From assembly GCF_026745355.1 (NCBI RefSeq), contig NC_079209.1, positions 15,701,301-15,765,300 of the forward strand: DNA of 64,000 bases, in the 5' to 3' direction. Position 1 is the first letter of the stretch. The number at the start of each line of letters is the position of its first letter. Below the pieces are notes generated by a model. The model saw only the letters and a list, made by a program, of their open reading frames with translations, ran no database searches and was not told where the DNA came from. Origin of the DNA: Beta vulgaris subsp. vulgaris (Eukaryota > Streptophyta > Magnoliopsida > Caryophyllales > Amaranthaceae). Positions 1 to 12,249 of the stretch are shown piece by piece. The translations under genes and the position numbers were made by a program.

Positions 1-3000
1 CTCGTGNATCGAGCCCCCAAGAGTCCTCACCATGTACGCTATTCTCACTCTCTCTCTTCATTTTCTGCAAATCAAGGTACTTCTTGTTATTCTTCTAATT
101 TGTCGCTTTTTTACCGTCTCTTTTTATTGATTGCAGAAGAAGGATGGAGGAGAAGAAATCCCTTTCGATAAGCGCCGGAAAATCGGCGGAGGATCGAGGT
201 TGACGGGCCCCACTGCTTCGAGTAGGGGGAGACGAGTGCTTTCCACTGTCAATTCTAACAATCAAGATAGTGCTAGTGATGTGGCATCTGTTGCCGAGGC
301 GTCGGAGAGTGTCGAATTTACCAGGGAAGAAGTTGAGGCGTTATTGAATGAGAAGATTAAGGGGAAGAAGTTTGATCTTAAGGTTTGAATTCTGAATTGA
401 ATGTTTGAATGTTTTATAATTGTTTGACCAATGTGGTGTTGATTGCTGAAGAAATTGTAAGCATTGGTTGTTTGATTTTAAATTGTAGGGCAAATTAGAG
501 CAAATTTCGGAGTCCAACAAAAAGTTAAGGCTTTGTTTGAAATGGTTTCAAGGAGTTGAACAGAATCTCAATCAGGAGCAGGAAAAGCTGCGTGATTCAT
601 TAAATTCTTCAGAGAAGAAATGCACGGAAATTGGTGATTTTCATTTCCCCTATGCTTGTTGATTCTGCATTATATTATAGCAAATATTTCAGTGTGACAC
701 TTGGATAATTATTTTATGGTCTCTATTAGTACATAATTTTCTGGGTGGATAAATTACAATATTCGACTTTGATAGCTAGGATTTTATCAGTATAGAACTT
801 TTGAAAGTGAATTGGAATCATCATCTACTGGCAATTCTTACTTCGTTTGGTTTAAATGCCAAGTGTCAATTTGTTGTGTCACACCTGACTTTCTGGCTGT
901 ACGGGTTTCAGAATTTTAAACTAGAATTGTATCAATTCAGAACATTTACGAATAGCAGTGGATTGGAATCAGTCGCCACTAGGGGATGCTCTATTTGTTT
1001 GGTTTAATTCACTAATGTCGGTTTGCCATATAATACCTGATTGTCTAGAATGGAGATCAGCTCTCCTGATTGTCTAGAATGGAGATCAACTCTCCTTAAT
1101 TCTTGGCTATGGGAGTAAGGATGCCAGTTATGAAGTTTATGTTGTTTTAATTTAAATGTGTGGCATGATTTCAGAGATTGGTAGCAAGAACAGGGAGGAT
1201 GAACTTAATGCGATCATTGGAGAATTGAGACAAAAACAGGCAGCTTTGCAGGATAGAGTTGCAACAGAAGAGTCTGAAAAATTGGTATGTCTACTTCATT
1301 AATCATCATATCAAGCATTGAGTTTGATTTTATTTCTTTTTGGGTAAATATCTGATCCTTCCAACATTGATCTGTAGGATGCAATTGAGTGTCATACTAA
1401 AGAAAAGGAAGTGAGAGTTTCTGCAGAAGCTTTGAACGCTTCACTTTCACAGGAGCTTGAGAAAACCCGTCAAGAAAAGTTGACTGCTGACCAAAAGGTA
1501 TTGCAGTAGTATTATAGATAAAATTCTTATTGCCTCATTAACAATAATTCTTTAGGTCAATAATCTTCTTATGCTCTTGATGTTTCATTTTCCCTTTTAA
1601 ACATAAAATTTTCAGGTAGTATCAGTCAATGATATGTACAAGCGCTTGCAAGAGTACAATACAAGCTTACAGCAGTATAATAGCAGGCTGCAAACGGATC
1701 TTGCAACAGCGAACACAACACTTCAAAGGGTGGAGAAGGAGAAATCCACAATTGTAGAGAATTTGGGCACCTTAAGGGGCCACTACGCTTCCTTGCAAGA
1801 ACAATTAACAGCTTCAAGGGTAAACTGCTGGATGAAACCTGATTTCTTATAACATACTGCCTGTGTTTGCAAATCATCTGATTAAACAAATGATGACTGT
1901 ATGATGTGCCATATATATCAAATTTTCACGCTTGCATTTGCTTGTTAATTTATATATATTGGAGTTCTTCATCAGTTACTGAGATGTGAGACATCAAATT
2001 CCTTGAATAGTTTACAATGCCTTTTATTGATAACACAAAATGGAGTTTGTGTTTGCAAGGAAGTGAAGGAAAAGATAATTCAGGTGCTAGTTTAGGAGGC
2101 TCTTAATGTGTAACTTCCTTGTAGCCAAGTGAGAAAAAGGTGTGGATAGTGTATCTCTGAGGACAAACTATTTACAGTTTCTACTTAGTGCCCTGTATAA
2201 GTCAGGATAATGAATCCTACCCGTTGCAATTTGTATAATGAAAATGAAAGAAACATGGAGTCGTGGATGTTACTTTTCCAAATTATATCATCATTATTTG
2301 CTACTGATTTTAAGAGCTTTAAAACTAAATATGGTCTCATTTGTTCCCTCATGTGTAGGCTTCCCAAGATGAGGTTGCAAAGCAAAAAGAGACATTGATG
2401 AAGGAAGTGAATTGTCTACGAGGTGAATTACAACAAGTAAGAGAAGATCGTGACAGGCTGCATTCACAAGTGCAACTCCTAACTATTGAAATAGAAAAAT
2501 ATAAGGAGAGTACTGGGAAGTCTGTAGCAGAGTTGGACAACTTGATGATCAAGTCAAATGCTTTGGAGGTTTGTGCTGTGTTGCTTTTATTTTTTTTCCT
2601 TTTATGTCTCATCCATTTATTCTTGTGTTTCTAAACGGTATTCTCTGCTGACCATCTCCGTAGGAAACCTGCGCTTCGCAAAGGGAGCAATTGCATAGAC
2701 TGCAGCATCAGCTTGCTTCTGCAAATGAAAAACTGAAGGTGGAACTTAAAGACTCAGTTTACGCTTCTCTTCTAATCAGTAGCGCTCACTGTTTAACCTG
2801 TATGCAGCGCATTTTTTTCTAATTTAGGAGACTTCTGTGCAGATGGCTGATCTTTCTGTGTCAGAAACAAGAACAGAGTATGAAGATCAAAAGCAAGTCA
2901 TACGTCAACTGCGAGATCGTCTAGCAGATGCAGAGCAACAGATTAATGAAAAGGAGATGTTGAGGAGAAAGCTCCACAACACTATTTTGGTAATAATTAT

Positions 3001-6000
3001 CTTGAAGAGTAGCCTTATATTTTAGTGTAATCTAAAAGAAGCCTAGAATAAAATAGAAACAGAAAAGAGCAAAAACAGACTGGTAGTGTAACTGAAATTA
3101 TGGCTTATTCTAAGTAGTATACAATTTGGTCCCTTATTCTGTTTATGGTAGGTGTTATCTTCCATCACTTCCTCTGGTGCACTGAAAATTTTCTTTCAAT
3201 GTCCCTTTATCGGAGAATAGATAGCAGAATACAGCAGATATTTGACAAAGAGAAGAAGTGTCTGTTTTAAAGAAGTCTGACCTCGACACCACTATATATA
3301 AAATGCTGATGTACATTTTTTGATAATGGTAATGCCACCTTTAACAGTTTAACTAAGCTAGAATCAAAGATCCTCGTCTGTTGGATTATATACGGCAAAA
3401 GTTTTGATGTTTGCATGGGGAAATATCAATTTAGTTATACAAGAGAAAAGTATGATTATTGTCCAAGAGAGATGGATGTCTGCTGTATCCGGAGAGGGTA
3501 GCATGACTGCAGTTCAAGTCCTTATGTTAGCTTTTGCTTTCTTAGTGTCCTTTACTGTATTTTTTTTTCTCTCAATGGACCAAGTCCATGGGGATCGGAT
3601 GATCAAACTGATGTCATGTCCTTACAGTGAGATGTAAGTGCATGTCGTTTAGGAGGGAAGGAACGTTACAAAATACCTCATGCATTTCTCAGGAGATGCA
3701 ATACTGTAATATTTGTGGACTATCATCTACTGAACATACATGCGCAATATGCTATCTATCTCATGTAGGTAGTTTGTAGCCGTACGAACAAACAGAACAC
3801 ATTGTCTAGGAAGCTCTAGTCTCGTTACGTGCTCTTCCTTCATTAGGAAATTGATTGGGTGTAGGAGCTGTTTTTCCCCGTATTGGTTGTAGAGAAATAT
3901 TCTAATTCTATTTGTTGTTGCCTTGTGCTACAGGAATTAGGAAGCTCTAGTCTCGTTACGTGCTCTTCCTTCATTAGGAAATTGATTGGGTGTAGGAGCT
4001 GTTTTTCCCCGTATTGGTTGTAGAGAAATATTCTAATTCTATTTGTTGTTGCCTTGTGCTACAGGAATTAAAAGGAAACATTCGTGTCTTCTGCAGAGTG
4101 AGGCCCTTGTTGCCAGAGGATGGATGTGGTTCGGATTTACCAGTTATCTCTTATCCTACCTCAAGTGAAGGACATGAACAGGGCATTGACCTGTTACAAA
4201 GTGGTAGGTTTTGGAGGCATCTTTGTTTAGTGGAATGTTCCAGTCTCATACTATGTTGATAATTGATATGCTTGCTTTGACTCTCAAGATGTGACAGATA
4301 TTCCAAATGATCCTTACTTCGTTATTAGCACTGAAATTCTAGAAAAATAGAAAGCGAATTACATTTCTATAAATCAGTAGCAATAGTATGTTTGGTAAAA
4401 GGGTTGTCGGGACTGGTTACTAACTCCTACTATTCTATTTTCAGGGCAAAAATATGCTTTCACATTTGATAAAGTATTTACTCACGAGGCCTCTCAGAAT
4501 GATGTGTTCTCTGAAATATCAGAGTTGGTGCAGAGTGCTCTGGATGGATATAGGGTAATATGTTGATTTTATTTGTGAGAGTTGGAATTTCTTACAACAT
4601 AACTATCCTTGGCATCCAGAAGTGTCTGAAATCAATTCATAGTTTCATGAGCTATAACTTGTTAGAGGGGGAAACTTTTTCATCATGTCTTGATGTCGTA
4701 AAGGAAAGTAGCTAGTGAAGTTTATTACATTTCACTGATCGTCATGCTCCATATTGCCGGTTATCGACATTTAGTGTTACAAATGTTATCGTGTTTGTCA
4801 TTTATTTTGTTGAACAACTGTGTCACAGAGCCAGTAGGAATGTAGGAGTGAATTGTAGATGTATAATGGTGTTTTTTTGTGTATGGTGCTCATTTGTGGG
4901 CCTGGTATAATTAAGTATTCTTTTTCTTTCTCGGCATCTGATTTCATAGGATTATGTGTTGCAATCTTGTGGCAGGTTTGTATATTTGCTTATGGGCAAA
5001 CAGGTTCGGGGAAAATACAACACTGATGGGAAGGCCTCAGTTTATGGATCAGAAAGGCCTTATACTCGATCTTTAGAGCAGATATTTGAGACTAGCCAGA
5101 GACTCTCAGCTCAAGGCTGGAAATATAAAATGCAGGTAAGCTGTTAGGAGACATACATTTCGTGAAGAATAAGCAGAAGAATGTTATAAAGACATATGTA
5201 TATCTTCACTATCCTTTGTGTACCTGTACTGGAATTATTAGACAACCGCACTTGCTGTGTGTTTTATTTAGAGATGGAGGTGCTATGAATTCCATTCTCT
5301 TTTCTCATACTTAATTCGGTATTTATTTTTCCCAGGCATCAGTTCTGGAAATTTACAATGAATCAATTAGGGACATTACTGGCGACTAATCGAACAAGTT
5401 GGGATGCTGCACGTACAGAAAATGGTGTTCCATTAAAGCAAATATGCTATTAAGCATGATGCTAATGGGAACACTTACGTCTCTGATCTTACCAGTTGAT
5501 GTCTGCAGCTCAAAGAGGTTGCTTCTCTTTTGCATCAATGGTAATGTCGGTGAGTTCATTTCTTAGACTTTCATTCTATTTACTAGCTTTCAGCTTTTTT
5601 CCTCATTGGATTTGGTGAGAGGAGGAGGGGTAAGGTGTCAGTGATAGAGCTGAAACTCTGGCATGGTGGTTCTAGAAAATTGAGGTATCAGTGAAAATTA
5701 ACATGATATGATTTTCAGTCTAGTTAATTTTCTAAAAGATTGCGATATGGGTATATTAATGATACTGGGGAGAAAAGATTAAGATTCCTTACAGCTGTCA
5801 ACTGGATGCTAGACTTTGCTAGGCTGCAAGCACTAAAACTTTCTTTTAGTGCCCACTCATTTTAAAGTGTTCATGTATGTCATTGTTTTGTGTTCTTGCT
5901 GTTGTAGTTTATCTTCATTGTGATTCATCGCAAGAGGCTTCGTTCTGTGGTTTATCTTGCTAACTGACTTAATTTTCTATGTTCAGATCGGTGGGAAGAC

Positions 6001-7017
6001 ACAAATGAATGAGCAATCATCAAGAAGTCATTTGTCTTTACGTTGCGGATATCTGCAGTTAATGAGGTAGGTTTTTTTGTACTTTTCTCGATGACCTCTC
6101 CAACTACATGGCTTGGCTTTTGTTACATGCGTAGTTTTGTTTTGCAGACCATGAAAGCATGGTGTTTTGAATCTAATTGATCTTGCTGGAAGTGAGCGGC
6201 TCTCTAAAAGTGGCTCAACCGGTGATCAATTGAAAGAGACTCAGGTATTTTTCGAAATTTGTTTGGGCTGTTGAAGTTGTTTATAGTCTTATAGATGCTA
6301 TTGAGCTGCCGTATTCATAACTTGGAAAATTGATTTGTTTTTGCTGTAACTAGGCCATTAATAAGAGTGTCCTGCCTTGCTGATGTCATATTTGCTTTGG
6401 CTAAAAGGAAAGCCATGTTCCTTTAGGAACTCAAAGCTTATATCTTCTCAGGTAAAAGTGCAACTACTCTCATATATATTATTGTTACCTTTGATTGCAT
6501 GAACATTTTGGTGCTAGACCTTGCAAATTTATTAAGAAATATAATTTTCTACGGTTACATTTTTGAAACTCAGTGTCTAATAGTACTAACATGCTTTTGA
6601 TAGTCAGTTATTGAACAGTTTCTAGTAGTACTCATTATTCATTAACATTCTTTTGATACCCAGTTATTGACATAGTTTGAGTATTTATTTTTAATTTTTA
6701 TGCGTCTTGAATCTGCATAGTGCATAGATTTTGTTCAAGCTTTTGAAATAGAGTAGTAGTATTCAGATTAATGTATTACTTGGTTTCTTCATTAGCTTCA
6801 TTTTGTTCAAATTTCAATATTATTTGTCGTGTGATCAGCCTTGCCTTAGTGGGGACTCCAAACACTGATGTTTGTCAATCTCTCACCTGAACCTTCATCA
6901 GTCAAGAGTCGTTATGTTCTTCTCCGATTCGCCGCCAGAGTTAACACTTGTCAAATAGGTGTTCCTCGCCGTCAGACGGCTGTAAGATCAGCAGATTCTC
7001 GTTTAAGCATAGGCTGA
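1..7017 (+). CDS. ATK1: Kinesin-14 (ATK1/ATK3-type minus-end motor), 5' partial, motor exons frameshifted
   Basis: C-terminal-motor kinesin that crosslinks spindle microtubules and moves to minus ends. I read 17 GT-AG exons: <1-33, 137-382, 489-633, 1175-1284, 1378-1497, 1616-1819, 2359-2568, 2664-2738, 2828-2989, 4065-4203, 4445-4554, 4976-5135, 5336-5549, 5987-6066, 6148-6244, 6354-6451, 6839-7017 (stop TGA). Exons 2-9 give the basic N-terminus (FDKRRK) and the stalk coiled coil ([16 protein letters not shown]). Exon 10 starts the motor ([17 protein letters not shown]). Later exons carry relics of [16 protein letters not shown] and DLAGSERL. Exons 1-11 are in frame. From exon 12 on, at least ten small indels, mostly 1 nt, break the frame, the first one inside the P-loop, while every splice site is kept. 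That points to sequence error at least as much as to decay. The start codon lies left of the window and base 7 is N. Family identity is firm; the exact orthologue (ATK1 or ATK3) is not. Confidence 0.9.
3808..4069 (+). repeat. Perfect 131-bp tandem duplication over a kinesin splice acceptor
   Basis: Two identical 131-bp copies, 3808-3938 and 3939-4069, lie head to tail at the end of kinesin intron 9. Each ends with the polypyrimidine stretch, the acag acceptor and the first bases of exon 10 (gaatt). Only the second acceptor leads into the motor exon; using the first gives an in-frame stop about 30 codons later. The lack of any mismatch means either a very recent duplication or an unmerged overlap in the assembly. 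Confidence 0.95.
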
Positions 7018-8387
7018 GATATGATTACTTCTTTTTTTTATCTAATTAATAATTCACAATTTCTGTGGGTTACTTGTATGAAATTTGTTCCTTAGAGTGT
7101 ATGGGTTGTGTAATCTATATTACATGATGGGCCGTTATTGGATTTGTATAAGCAGCTATAGGTTGCATTAATTGGTTTATTCTGATCTATGTTGTAATAT
7201 TATCCGATCGAGGGCAAGTTTCCAGCTTGCCTAATTTTACTTGATTTGATTAGATGACGTGTATATTTTTTTCCTGTTGGTGACAGGAGGATATATTGTC
7301 CCATCTCTGATAAGGTGTGATCAAAAGGCAATTCAAATATTCCTACTGATATTCGTTTTCTGTTCCCTCTTCTTATCTCCAAAGTATAATCAATTTGGTT
7401 CTACCTAAATCTCTTAGGATTTGTTTGGTTTGTGCCAATAATTGTGGTAATAATTACTTTTTAATAGGAAAGATAATGGTATGAAGACAAACTCTTGCTA
7501 GGCAACTAGCCTGTAGGGCACATTTAAGGCTGGGTATAAAGCTAAACAGTCCGAAATTAAATATTTTGGACAATGTCTTGATTTTTAGGTGGTACTATTG
7601 AGCTACCATGTCTCCGTCTTAATTGTGGTAATAATAAAAGTTTTGATGTAATATTTGTAAGAAAAGTTCTATGTTAGTGTAGATGATGAGATTTCATCGT
7701 GTCTTTTTATAATTTTTCCTTATTGTTCATACCATTTTAAAGTAATAATGGATGAAAATAATAATAGACTAGTATATATTTGGATGTTGGGAGAAAGTAT
7801 CCATATGGACCTTGACATGTGAATTTTCTGTCTTAAGCTAAAATTTATTACATGTATTGCATTTTGTAATTGTTTATTAAAGAAGTAAATAGCAATAATT
7901 AATTTTGGAAACCTAAATGCTTAACTTTAACTTAAATTTGCCAGAACACACAACCATCAATCTTAAGATTTAGAACATATTTGGCGATACTTTTTAAATA
8001 ACTCTTAAAAGTTTGCAAGGTTATATTCTAATTAATAGATAGATGTGATGAATTGAGAGATATTAAGATGACTACTTGTTAGAGAAACAATGTGGTACCT
8101 TAAATTGTTAGATTAGAGATGAGAAAATTAAGAAATAGTGAGCCAATGCCAAATACTGGAAATGAGTAAGTTAAAATAGAGATGCATGAATAAATAGTGC
8201 GTAAACAAGGAATTGACAATACAAGTAGTATTAATCTTCCTTTTCTCACTCTTGCTCTACAATATTTTCCCCCCCTTCTCTCTCAAGAATCGGCTATCGC
8301 CTACTCTCACACCACCCCTCACCGCAAATCGCGACACAACCCCATATTTTCGCACCCTTGTTTCTTTTCCTTCTCCATCACCATTTA
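7018..8387. other. Intergenic, no gene recognised
   Basis: AT-rich sequence after the kinesin stop codon. The first 100-200 bases are probably its 3' UTR. No coding sequence, RNA gene or clear element end was recognised. A weakly repeated aattgtggtaataat motif near 7440 and 7622 may be a decayed transposon. Confidence 0.5.
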
Positions 8388-8742
8388 GGCTCCGTTTGGT
8401 AGGGAGTAAACGTCTTCCCGGAAAACTGTTTTCCTCTATTTTCAGTTTTACATTGTTTGGTTGGCAAAATAGTGTAAAATCATTTTCCCTTGGGGTAAAA
8501 TTACTCTCCAATGATGGAAAACCATTTTCCTTTCAAAATGAAGGGAAAATATTTTCCTTATCTCTCTTGTACACTCTCTCACTACCTCCTTACTTTCCCT
8601 TTCATTTTCTTTCATTTACATTTTTTTCTTAATCGAACCAAACAACGGAAAACTAATTTTGGAATTGTGTTTTCCATTGTAAATTGTTTTCCATGAAAAT
8701 CATTTTACACTACAAATGTTTTACGCCCTACCAAACGGAGCC
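8388..8742. mobile_element. Tourist/PIF-Harbinger-like MITE, 355 bp
   Basis: The terminal inverted repeats are ggctccgtttggtaggg at the left end and its reverse complement at the right end. TTA target duplications sit at 8385-8387 and 8743-8745. It has no coding capacity and many internal ggaaaat/attttcc motifs. A relative about 346 bp long, split by a LINE, lies at 24201-27155. TIR plus TTA duplication is the PIF/Harbinger signature. Confidence 0.85.
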
Positions 8743-8745
8743 TTA

Positions 8746-9872
8746 AGGTAAATTTTGAAAATCTGAAGGTCTAATTCGACCATAAGAAGGTATACATCCA
8801 TTCTTAGTTTCTTACTCCTGATTTTCTTTTTTTGAACTTTTAGGATTATGGGTTTTCAAGTAGTGTTGGTGGATATTTGGGTGGGGGCTTTTTCGAGGGT
8901 TTTGGCGGCTTACGTGGTGTTTTATGTGGCAAAGGTGGTGCGGTGGTAATTTTCGTGGCTGGGGGTGGTTTTGGTCGATATGGTGGTGGTTTCGGTGGAG
9001 AGGGTGGTAGTTAGGGTGCAGGAGATAATGTTGATGGGGGCTGCGGTGGTGGTGGTGGGCGGTGGGCGGTGGTTGCTGTGGTGGTTAGTGAGATTTGCAA
9101 AGTGTCACGTGACCCGCACATGGAGAATGGTGCAAAACTAATAGATCCCACATACTGCATAGTAAATTAGTAACTAGTATCCAACAACCTAACACGTTAT
9201 ATTGGTAATTTTTCACAAAAAGTTGATTATATTAGAAATTTCATGAAATTAACTTTTATAATCTTTTTTTTTTTTAAAAAAAACCTTTTAATTTTTTTTT
9301 TTAAAACTAACTTATATAACATTCTTCCTCTCAAAAAAATAAAAATATAAAAATAAATTTTTAATACTACTACCATTTTACCATTGATGGTGTTTAGTAA
9401 CTTTTTAAATTTTTTTTCCCTTACACTTCTTTCCCATTTTCTTGCTACCTTATAGGCAACAACACCTACTGCAATTGTCATTATTGATTAGTATTAACGT
9501 TAAATAATATTATACTGAAAGTTAAATGTTATATAAGATAATTTTTGAATGATTATTTTTAAAAGATAGTCTTTAAAAAAATTGCTTATAAAAAATAGTT
9601 TTTTTGAAAATTTGAACCTCTGCATTCGGCGGATTGCAATTTTTCTAGCCTACAAAAAACACACTTTCCCCAAGGAAGGGATAAGTTATGCAAATAAAGT
9701 AGATGATTAATTGGTTGTAAATGGAACTGGGCCAATGTATTTTTTTCCTCGTATCTCATAGCTTTTTGTATAATCTGTTTTCATCTCCTGTTAGGATGTT
9801 CTAGAATAGCCCATAGTATTCGTGGCCCCAAGAATCATTCATATCTTGTTTAATTCCAAATTTCTTACTTAT
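8746..9872. other. Intergenic, low-complexity tracts
   Basis: No gene recognised. About 8860-9080 is rich in ggtggt/gcggtgg repeats (glycine-like in translation, with no supported ORF). About 9240-9420 is poly(A)/poly(T)-rich. The target duplication ATAAT of the next element is at 9873-9877. Confidence 0.5.
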
Positions 9873-9877
9873 ATAAT

Positions 9878-10280
9878 TGTTTCTGTCTAGAAATTAAGGG
9901 TTCTGATTCCTTTGCTTAGGGAGTACCGGGTCAGATTCGACTGTCCTGAGTTCAAAGTCCGTACGCCGGAATCCTGCAAAAGTAACGGTTAGACTGCCCG
10001 GGGGTTGTTCCGGGATCGCCTCTCCGACGCTCAAGTCAGTAATCAAGCTTAGAGAGATGAAGTCTAGAGAGAGATGCTCTGGTTTGTTAGGTAAGAATTC
10101 AATACCTTCTCATTGATGAGGGGGTTAAGTATTTATAGTGCTGGGGATTTCCCAACTGTAGGCCAGCTGGGGGCATTGACAGCTGGAATGCACCATCACA
10201 GGTGGGGCCCACTGGAAGCTCTAAGGATTTATTGGGCTGGATTATCCTTGGTAAGCTTAAACCAGGAATAAGCCCAAACA
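9878..10280 (-). repeat. 3' LTR of element A
   Basis: A 403-bp LTR. On the minus strand it starts TGTTTGGGCTT and ends CAGAAACA. A TATA-like CTATAAATAC lies on the minus strand near 10126-10136. Compared with the other LTR it lacks four single bases, mostly in homopolymers, and has three transitions. Confidence 0.92.
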
Positions 10281-10298
10281 ATTAGCCCCACGCCAGGA
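10281..10298 (-). promoter_or_regulatory. Polypurine-tract region of element A
   Basis: Immediately inside the 3' LTR, the minus strand reads ggcgtggggctaat. The same tract borders the LTR of element B (40072-40089), a conserved position expected for plus-strand priming. The tract is not a pure purine run, so the call rests on position and conservation. Confidence 0.5.
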
Positions 10299-10400
10299 AT
10301 GGGAAATATCGAGGCCTTGCTGAAATATTTCCAGTTCGTGGCGGAACCTAGACAGTTTGGAACCCAGGTTGCCCTGCTTCTTAGGCAGGAAAGGAGGGCA

Positions 10401-10772
10401 CGTGCCGACCCAATCTCCTCAAGGAGGAGGGGTGGCTAGAGTGCCGACCCGATCTCCTCGAGGAGAGGGGTGGCTTGAGTGCCGACCCGGTCTCCTAAAG
10501 GAGAGGGGTGGCTTGAGTGCCGACCCGGTCTCCTCAAGGAGAGGGGTGGCTTGAGTGCCGACCGGTCTCCTCAAGGAGAGGGGTGGCTTGAGTGCCGACC
10601 CGGTCTCCTCGAGGAGAAGGATGTCTTGAGTGCCGACCCGGTCTCCTCAAGGAGAGGGGTGGCTTGAGTGCCGACCGATCTCCTAATGGAGAAGGGTGGC
10701 CTCAGTGCCGACCCGGTCTCCTTAGGAGAGGGGTGGCTTGATTGCCGACCCGGTCTCTTCAAGGAGAGTGTG
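10401..10772. repeat. 38-bp tandem array with palindromic core, about 10 copies
   Basis: Units run from one gtgccgaccc(g/a) to the next, about 36-39 bp, each with a self-complementary core such as tctcctcgaggaga or tctcctcaaggaga. The array sits between the LTR and the 130-bp array. A related array in which the core is tctcccatg/ggaga occupies the same place in element B. Confidence 0.9.
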
Positions 10773-10799
10773 TTTAGTGAACGGCTCGGCCTAGGGACA

Positions 10800-11990
10800 A
10801 TGAGCCCATGGTTGTCCGAGCAGGTATCCTCGTTCGTTTAGTCAGTCAAGGAGGGCCTACTTAGGCCGAGCCGGTTGGACGCGGCTCGGATGAGGGGCCA
10901 ATGAGCCCCATGCTTGTCCGAGCCGGTGCCTGCTCTCGCTAAGTCAATCTGGGACTTGGGAGACTTACTCAACCAAGGAGGAGTGCCTCCAAGGGCTGAG
11001 CTAGGTGGACGCGGCTCGGATGAGGGGCCAATGAGCCCCTGCTTGTCCGAGGCGGTGCCTGCTCTCGCTAAGTCAATCTGGGACTTAGGAGACTTACTCA
11101 ACCAAGGAGGAGTGCCTCCAAGGGCTGAGCTGGGTGGACGCGGCTCGGATGAGGGGCCAATGAGCCCATGCTTGTCCGAGCCGGTGCCTGCTCTCGCTAA
11201 GTCAATCTGGGACTTAGGAGACTTACTCAACCAAGGAGGAGTGCCTCCAAGGGCTGAGCTAGGTGGACGCGGCTCGGATGAGGGGCCAATGAGCCCCATG
11301 CGTGTCCGAGCCGGTGCCTGCTCTCGCTAAGTCAATCTGGGACTTAGGAGACTTACTCAACCAAGGAGGAGTGCCTCCAAGGGCTGAGCTGGGTGGACGC
11401 GGCTCGGATGAGGGGCCAATGAGCCCCATGCTTGTCCGAGCCGGTGCCTGCTCTCGCTAAGTCAATCTGGGACTTAGGAGACTTACTCAACCAAGGAGGA
11501 GTGCCTCCAAGGGCTGAGCTAGGTGGACGCGGCTCGGATGAGGGGCCAATGAGCCCATGCTTGTCCGAGCCGGTGCCTGCTCTCGCTAAGTCAATCTGGG
11601 ACTTAGGAGACTTACTCAACCAAGGAGGAGTGCCTCAAGGGCCGAGCTAGGTGGACGCGCTCGGATGAGGGGCCAATGAGCCCCATGCTTGTCCGAGCCG
11701 GTGCCTGCTCTCGCTAAGTCAATCTGGGACTTAGGAGACTTACTCAACCAAGGAGGAGTGCCTCCAAGGGCCGAGCTAGATGGACGCGGCTCGGATGAGG
11801 GGCCAATGAGCCCCATGCTTGTCCGAGCCGGTGCCTGCTCTCGCTAAGTCAATCTGGGACTTAGGAGACTTACTCAACCAAGGAGGAGTGCCTCCAAGGG
11901 CCGAGCTAGGTGGACGCGGCTCGGATGAGGGGCCAATGAGCCCCATGCTTGTCCGAGCCGGTGCCTAAGGTTTTGGACCACTGGCTGAGG
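10800..11990. repeat. 129-130-bp tandem array with stem-loop, about 8 copies
   Basis: Monomers start gtgcctgctctcgc at about 10926, 11055, 11184, 11314, 11443, 11572, 11701 and 11831, with partial units at both ends. Each holds an inverted repeat GGCTCGGA...TCCGAGCC, with GGGGC...GCCCC nested inside. Because 129 is divisible by 3, units stay open in several frames on both strands, so ORFs here are repeat artefacts. Element B has the same period with diverged sequence. Confidence 0.93.
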
Positions 11991-12249
11991 TGACCGAGTG
12001 GGTAACCTTGTGATGAACTGGCAATATTGAGCTGGTGAACTTAATAGTTTCTTGGGAACCCACATGCCACGTGGCAACGGTGGATTATTGGGGTGCTTGA
12101 AAACATGGTGGCGATTCAACTTCTGGTTATTCATGACTTTTGTGACGATTGATATTCCGAGGGGTGGTGCCTTTTGAACAGTTTTGGGCAGTTGGGAGGC
12201 CCATTAAGGTGCTGAAGACACAAGGCCCGGTCCAAGATGTGACGTGGCA

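Noticed and set aside
8197..8696. 139-residue frame over the first MITE
   Set aside because: It spans the MITE border and is built from its ttttcc repeats.
8860..9090. Glycine-rich protein gene suggested by ggtggt repeats
   Set aside because: No continuous frame, no start context and no splice sites consistent with a glycine-rich protein gene.
10401..10772. Regular short repeats resembling a CRISPR array
   Set aside because: No unique spacers, units are simply tandem, and the context is a plant retrotransposon.
10838..11816. Long open frames on both strands of the 130-bp array
   Set aside because: They arise because 129-bp units are a multiple of three; sequence is repeated, not a protein family.
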